In this document: one piece after another, positions 58,025 through 64,000 of the stretch
Position numbering within the stretch: the stretch's first letter is position 1
How the letters are laid out: each line of letters opens with the position of its first letter
Source of the DNA: Scytalidium lignicola
Lineage: Eukaryota > Ascomycota > Leotiomycetes
DNA: 64,000 nucleotides
Direction: 5' to 3'
Assembly (NCBI GenBank): GCA_002812745.2
Contig: NCSJ02000209.1
Location: forward strand, 1 to 64,000
Program-made: the position numbers and the translations under genes
The notes under the pieces: generated by a model
Told to the model about the DNA's origin: nothing
Seen by the model: only the letters and a program-made list of their open reading frames with translations
The model's database searches: none

Positions 58025-60528
58025 AGCTCCAAACTAATACACCAGCTTGCAAATAATGCATAGAAGTGGGCTGAAATTTCATATTATTGCAAGGTCACGT
58101 TCAAATTACTTGATTATCAATACTGTCATCTGTACAACAGAGGCTGTGGCTTGGAACATGTGCAGAACGTAAGATGCTCAAGTTAGGTGATACCGTAAGG
58201 GATATTTTGCAAATTGTTGGTATACTGCCTCTTCTTTCAATTTATAGACTGATACAGTGCAGAAATTTGACTAGATATTATCACAGAAGTCTACAAATTG
58301 ACAAGCACTGTAAGAGCCTCAGTTACATCATTGTAAGGTACTGCTTAAATTTGTGATTACTTCACCAGGGCTAATATACCCATTTCTCTTCCCGCCTGCG
58401 ATGTTGCTTTAATAAGCCTCCGCATCGCATTCGATTACACACCTTTCAAAGACAGCAGTAGATAAAGCATTTTCACAACAGAGTTCAATTAGTATTGAAT
58501 CTGAACATATTGAAGGACAACTCGATTGGTGTTAGCACATCATTTTTTGGGCAGTGACTTCGAATTGTTGGATAGCCCCTCAAATATAACCATGTTCGTG
58601 AAAATTTTTAATAAGGTTCAATATTTGCAAGTCCTATCTAACAATATAGAGCATCGAGTTGTGAATTGAACACAGATCAAAGGCGGCATTCAGAGAGATG
58701 ACTGGGAACAATGCCTAGAGTAGAGGAACCTTGAAAAGGGAAAATGGTGAATTTCCTCAAGTTAAAGTTCAAAGTAACTAACTTAATGGTAGATTTATGA
58801 AATTTACAATAACAAAATAATAAATTATGATTGATACCATTCTTGCTGATATCTCATAATTCTCAATAATTAGATCAAAGNAAAAAAGAAGTAAAAGTAT
58901 AACTTAAAGATTGAAATTAAATTAAAATGAGATAATAGAGTTAAAAGTTCAGTTAAGAAAAAGCATCATAAAGGGAGAAAATTAAGATTGTTGATAAGAG
59001 ATGAAAATGGTGTTATAAACATCAAAACTAACAAGTTAAACTATTGAGGAGCTTAGAGGGATCTGACCATAAGACACAGCTGAAGTCCTAAGCCCTAATG
59101 CAATTTCACGGAATAGAGATTGCTAGATATGAACTACTGTACTTATAGTTCGGAGTGTTTACTCAATGTAATTCTTTGTACTTTGCCCCTGTACAATATG
59201 ATGTTATATTTGCATGACAGCTCAGTTACCTGATTGGATAAAACAAAAGTTCTGGCTTTAACGAGTCACGTGGGGTGACCATTTCATCTGAAATTGATTT
59301 TAGAATTTTTATTATATTTAATAGATAATTGCTTAAAGGTGTATATAAAAAGTCAAAAGTTTTAATATATCCTGCTTGCTGACTGGGCGTTACGATTGTC
59401 ACGTGCTTCACGGGACTGCCTACAAATCAAAACAATTGAAGCCAGTGATTAAGATTATGCTGACTTTTGGGCCTCTTCAGTAATTAAATAAGCTTAGATG
59501 TTGAAATATTATTTCTATTCAAAACTTTATGCTTTTCTCTTACAGCGGAGGTACTGTACCTTAAAATTGCGTCCTGTGTGCTGCCGTAAAGGCAGGGAAT
59601 AAACTATGTGTAACGGTGTCACTTTCTTAATCTTAATATGAGACAATGTGATAAAAGGTTCGTTATTGTGTTAAACGTATTCTTTTATGCGCTTGTTTTA
59701 GAGAAAGTTAAGTTATAATAGTAGATGCAGCCACGGAAAGCCGAGACGAGCACTTGTAATAAGCCATAACCAACAAACCTGACGCTAGGATGAAGTTGAT
59801 TGAGATGATTTCTAAGATAGAGATTACTTCAAAATCCTTCCATTGATTAAAGCTTAAGTCCTAGCAGCATATCTCCTTCCTCAAGATGACAATCGCGCAT
59901 ATTTCTCAACTGGCAATCAATTGCTTGGAGAAGACGACAAGGTGTACGCAAGCAAGCATCTAGAAGACAGTCATTCATGCTAGAATATAGAGGCATGAGA
60001 GGGTAATATCATAGTCTAGACCTGGTAATCTTAGAAATAGTTTCTAGGAAGACCCTACAATTCAGCCCTCTCCACCGCACTTCTCAAATCCCGCTGCAAG
60101 TGTCAGTCCACAGTCGAAGCAACTCCTCCATTTTCCTCCTCCAACTTCCAGCTCGGTCGTATTGAGCAGGTCACCCGCTCTGGGGGGCAAAAGATGGCAA
60201 GAAGCAGAGTGGTTCCTACCCCAACTTGGTGGTGTCATTGGAGTGCCGGCTGCGGAGTGCGGGGAGTGTTGGAGTGGCCCCGGCGATTTCCCGACTCCTG
60301 TCTGGCTTTCTTCTCTCTCCATGAGCGTAGAAGGGAGAAGATCTTAACCGCCACCGTATCATCAGGAAGAACCACGCTCCACTGATCTCATATTCTTGCT
60401 GCGTTTACTTAAACTCCGGGTCTCATTTTCTTATATTTCTTTATGCTTGACGATCGCAGATAACTCACGCTTACACTTAACACTTCTAGCTACTATAAGG
60501 ATAACTGATCGCTGGCCTTCTATTCAAA
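58025..60528. other. Long intergenic region; end is the promoter/5' UTR of the dioxygenase
   Basis: A short AT-rich patch with an N at a poly-A run lies at 58780-59040. A GC-rich stretch at 60080-60340 gives overlapping frames on both strands that look like shadows. The last 180 bp are a pyrimidine-rich leader before the 60529 start. No gene is supported. Confidence 0.42.
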
Positions 60529-61765
60529 ATGCCTCACGCAGAGGAGTTCAAGCATATCAAAGTCAACCCTCTTCATCCGACTTTCGGAGCTGAGGTTACT
60601 GGCGTTGATTTTTCTCAACAGCTTCCAGAGGAGGTGTTCGAGGAGGTTCGAGCCGCTGCCACTAAGGTAAGTGGGATAGCTAGTCATTGCGGTGAAGTGG
60701 AAGACTCTCAAGTCCCTTTACTCCACATTATCTTTTTGCTAGTTCAATCGCTTGCTTTATATATCTCATAGTGTGTTGAGTTGTATTATCGTTACCGGCA
60801 AAAAATACTACTCCTTTACCTTCTTTTTATACTCACTCGCTGAACTCATTCATGTTGTCTAACGACTAATTCAATAACCATAGTATGGAGTTCTTGTCTT
60901 CCGTCATGCCAAACTTAACGACGAGCTGCATGTCCAGTTCTCTGAAAGACTAGGTGACCTCGATGACGTAACTCCTCACATCCAGGCGGGACGTCCATTC
61001 CGCTTCAAGTACAAGGAACTTTTCGACGTTGGCAACATCGAAGAGGATGGCAGTTTGGTTAAACCAGGAAGCCATCGCTGGTATTATGGCAAGGTGCGTA
61101 ACTAGCATTCATGATATGATATGGTTTCAGTAGAGGAGAGTTAACACTGCAGGACCCAGGGCAACAACCTTTTCCATTGCGACTCATCCTTCAATCCACG
61201 CCGAGCTGGTTTCTCCCTGCTGCGAGCTCACGAGATTCCACCACCAGGCCAGGGCGGCAACACTGACTTCGCCGACCTCCGTGCTGCATGCGATGATCTC
61301 CCAGCTGACCTGATGAAGCAAGTCGAAGAAAACGATTGGGTTTGCGCTCACTCCCTTCTCCACTCCCGCAGAAAGGCCGCTCCCGAATTCTTCTCCCACT
61401 TGGATCCCCAGAAAGGTTATTTCTCCCGTCACAAGATCCTGCAAGTTCACGAGCGATCCGGACGACCTGTTATCTACGTCGGCAACCATATGCATCACAT
61501 CGAGGGTCTACCCGAGAAAGAGAGCACAGAATTGATCGAGCGTCTGCTTGCTCATACTTCCCAGGATAAGTATATTCTCTCAGTTGAGTGGCAGAATCCT
61601 GGTGATTTGGTGCTTTGGGATAATACGGCTGTTATGCATCGTGCCCATGGTGGGTCGTATGAGGGAAAGTATAGGAGGGATATGAGACGGACTACAGTGC
61701 ATGATGATTCGAGTTATGCTTGGGGCCTAAATGAGAAGACGGAGATGCGTGTTGGGTTACCTTGA
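60529..61765 (+). CDS. TauD/TfdA-type Fe(II)/2-oxoglutarate-dependent dioxygenase, 3 exons
   Basis: Exons are 60529-60666, 60884-61093 and 61160-61765, all in phase 0. Introns of 217 and 66 bp have GTAAGT and GTGCGT donors. Total 954 nt, 317 residues. The N-terminus HIKVNPLHPTFGAEVTGVDF is the family start. Splicing joins K to YGVLVFRHAKLND and YYGK to GNNLFHCDSSFNPRR. Metal ligands are His122 and Asp124 (HCD) and the distal His in NTAVMHRAHG (His276 or nearby); Arg in RRDMRRTTV would bind 2-oxoglutarate. The enzyme should hydroxylate a sulfonate, aryloxyacetate or similar acid with loss of CO2 from 2-oxoglutarate; the substrate cannot be told. It converges with the ThDP enzyme at 63382. Confidence 0.88.
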
Positions 61766-63381
61766 AAGAAACGTATTGAACGGAGCTAGAATGTATATTT
61801 AGGAGTGAATCCAGACTGTTTATTTCATTTGTTCATGCATTCNTTTTTTAATGTCCAAATTTGGTGTAGTAATTACAAAAGTTTGTAAATTTGCTTGGTA
61901 ATGGCTGCCTATTAGTGATGTATTCTCTACTCTGTGAATATATCTCTAGAATTCTATAAACATTCCTGAAACTAATAGGAATATATGTATATATAGCATT
62001 TCCTATTTTCCATTAACAAAATAATATTAAAACTCCCTTGATACCCACAGAGGGAAGTACTATCAATACAGCAGTAAACTTCCATACCCACACCCGCCTT
62101 TCGGAGCCTTCCAGCCTTCCTAATCGTCGCAGTAAAAAGGGTAGATATCACCGCAGTGCACTAGTTATAACGCCCCTGATCCTATCCCCAAGTCTAAATC
62201 CAGCTCAACATGGTCTAGGCTATGGAGGCGAATTCCCAAGTCTCATCTGACACGAGCCATCTAACTACTGTAGCCATTTACCGCTAAAGGCAAGTCATGG
62301 AGAATGGCTAATGAGTCATGGCATGATCATGGGGACATGAGAAAACTAATATTGGCTCTGGGAAATCGCCTTTTGGTTTTATTATCATTATCCCGTATCA
62401 TGGTTCGCACGTTGCAATATTGATAGAAAAGTACCATGCGTGTGTTTTAATGATACTACCTTTGGTTACAGTACATGTATCCTACGGAACAAAAGTCTCG
62501 TACATCAGATAAGAAAAGCAATCAATCAAAATTCGCAAATCGCAAGTTTGAACCCACGTTGCATTATGTAAGGACATAAAGGTACACACACTCAGGTAAA
62601 AATCCTCTCAAAACATGCATAATTACAAAAGGTTATCTCGGCTTCCTCGGTCCCCAAAGACATCACAAAACCATGGCAGTTTTTCAAAATTCTCAGATTG
62701 CCATGAGACGGATCCATAGTCCTGGGGGAAAATTGGGGAACTTGCATAAATACTCGCGAGTTGTGGCGGTGGGAATTTTTGGGGAAAAGTCTGGGGCTTA
62801 CGGCGAGGGTTGGGGTAGGTAGCCTTTCAAGTTTCTGTGTACGGACGCAAAGGGAGAGAAAAGAAAGGAGTGCCTTAGGTTGATACGTTTGTGGCTTTGT
62901 GCCACAGTACGGACTAAAGTTACGTTCTCAAAGATAGGGGAAGGGGAAAGAAGAACGAGGATGAGGAGATAGTGGTCTGTTTTTACTAGATTTCAGATAG
63001 GAGAGGTTCCGGAGATCCGGTTCTTGGTGAAGGAGGATATGCTGGATCAAATTAAATCCTTTGTTTGAGTTTGATAAAGGTGGCTTTTTACTTAAAATTG
63101 GATTTTTGACCAGTTGCTGCGTTCGATGTAAACACGCAGCCGAAATGGCCTTCATATTTCTAAAATGCAGGTCCGTGTTAATATGTGTATGTTTGCATAT
63201 GATTGCATAATACTCATACGGTAACTCAATGCATACTCCATGTCAAGGGGCAAGAAAAAGAAACCTCGCAGAATGATCTAATCGATCTAATTTCTGTATG
63301 AATTTCTTCTAAGACCAGAAACCCTGATGTAAAAAAAAACGACTCCCTTACCCTTCATGAGAACAACGACTACTACCACTC
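61766..63381. other. Intergenic between convergent genes, no gene
   Basis: Contains an N before poly-T at 61843. Short frames (62038-62250, 62928-63155) have no recognisable content. It serves as the 3' flank of both genes. Confidence 0.45.
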
Positions 63382-64000
63382 CTATTTCCTCTTCATACTG
63401 CTTCCCTTCCCATCAAATGACGATCCATAATCGTACGGCATAACTCTAACATCAACCGCGATCGACTCACCAGCCCTCACTCTCTTTATCGCCTCTTCTA
63501 ACATGCCCTTTAGTTCGCTTCTATTTGTTATTTGTGGGCCCAACGTCTTCATCCCCAATCCTTCCGAGATCTTCCCAATATCTGGCAATGGATCATCGAG
63601 TCTCATTCCAATCCACTTGTTCTCAGCAGGTCGTCCTCTCGCGTTCGCAACACGCTCCTGATGCACCTCGTCGTTGAAGAAACTAGCGTTATTGGATACA
63701 ATTATCAGCACAGGGATTCTATATCGCGCAGCGGTCCAGATGGCGGAGACGCCCATGAGGAAATCACCGTCTCCGAGAATCGCGACGGGGACGAGAGGAG
63801 AGTCTTTTAGAGCCAGCGCTGAGCCAACGGCCTGGCCTGGTCCGGAACCAATACCTGCTCCACCGTCCATGCCTAGGTAGGCCAGAGGATGGGTTGCGAG
63901 GAGGTCTCCGCCGCGGAAACTCAAGGGGAGACGAATAATGCACATTTCTTCTGGTTTGATAACCGCGTATAAAGCTGCGGCAAGATCACCTTGGAAGATT
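63382..64000 (-). CDS. ThDP-dependent enzyme, acetolactate-synthase-like, C-terminal part
   Basis: Runs off the window's right edge; 206 codons are visible, ending in a stop at 63382-63384. The frame contains GGDLLATHPLAYLGMDGGAG and then the thiamine diphosphate motif: GDG in ILGDGDFLMGV, followed 24 residues later by NN in LIIVSNNASF, the usual GDG-x(24-27)-NN that holds the diphosphate and Mg2+. This is the C-terminal PP domain of the acetolactate synthase/benzoylformate decarboxylase group. After it come FFNDEVHQERVANARGRP and a basic Ser/Lys end. Relatives are annotated as acetolactate synthase catalytic subunit homologues, but without the N-terminal domains the reaction cannot be fixed. 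Confidence 0.85.
   Translation of the reverse strand, partial: IFQGDLAAALYAVIKPEEMCIIRLPLSFRGGDLLATHPLAYLGMDGGAGIGSGPGQAVGSALALKDSPLVPVAILGDGDFLMGVSAIWTAARYRIPVLIIVSNNASFFNDEVHQERVANARGRPAENKWIGMRLDDPLPDIGKISEGLGMKTLGPQITNRSELKGMLEEAIKRVRAGESIAVDVRVMPYDYGSSFDGKGSSMKRK

Noticed and set aside
60062..60347. Overlapping GC-rich frames upstream of the dioxygenase
   Set aside because: Both strands are open because of base composition; position and lack of motifs fit promoter DNA.
1..64000. CRISPR array or bacterial operon features
   Set aside because: Spliceosomal introns and fungal transposons show eukaryotic DNA; the only regular repeat array is a spacer-less minisatellite.

Overview
The window is nuclear DNA of a filamentous ascomycete (Pezizomycotina). 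The signs are 48-77 bp introns with CTAAC/CTGAC-like branch sites, fungus-specific families (DUF3716, OrsD-type zinc fingers, PL20 lyase, a small Cys-rich metallothionein), and large AT-rich blocks in which transposon proteins survive only as fragments carrying C-to-T and G-to-A changes, the signature of repeat-induced point mutation (RIP). A Leotiomycete (Botrytis/Sclerotinia relatives) is my best guess, but it rests on general resemblance only.

Layout. 1-11.75 kb is an AT-rich RIP block: the 3' end of one Ty3/gypsy chromovirus with its LTR (1-1495), a second pol region and 3' LTR (1496-6907), a GC-rich hAT-like MITE inserted in that pol (3798-4272), a roughly 68-bp minisatellite (8290-9475), and unrecognised relics. 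12.4-26.1 kb has normal base composition but is a gene graveyard: an OrsD-like zinc-finger pseudogene, a frame-broken PD-(D/E)XK nuclease-like gene, an unknown conserved gene with one frameshift, an intact PD-(D/E)XK-like gene divergent from a kinase-like gene that lacks its catalytic Asp residues, and a decayed cytochrome P450. A solo LTR with perfect target-site duplications (26191-26392) precedes the second AT-rich block (26.63-37.18 kb). That block is built from three inverted pieces of the same chromovirus family, a RIP-mutated MITE fragment, and a complete but mutated Fot1/pogo element with 38-bp inverted repeats.

37.2-64 kb is ordinary gene space with long intergenic gaps. It holds an NmrA-like reductase with a GC-AG intron, a MYND-finger protein, a three-exon DUF3716 protein, a secreted PL20 glucuronan lyase, a four-exon low-complexity protein of unknown function, a small NTF2-like protein, a metallothionein with a TATA box and an Ace1-like copper site, a second solo LTR of the 26.2-kb family, a TauD-type dioxygenase, and the C-terminal part of a ThDP-dependent acetolactate-synthase-like enzyme running off the window end. 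For the multi-exon models the spliced lengths were checked to be multiples of three.

The genes do not form one pathway. The most unusual parts are the nuclease-like/kinase-like island at 15.8-22.2 kb, the chromovirus copies that share an antisense Cys-rich/coiled-coil ORF before the 3' LTR, and the short mobile elements whose ends and target duplications can be read exactly.
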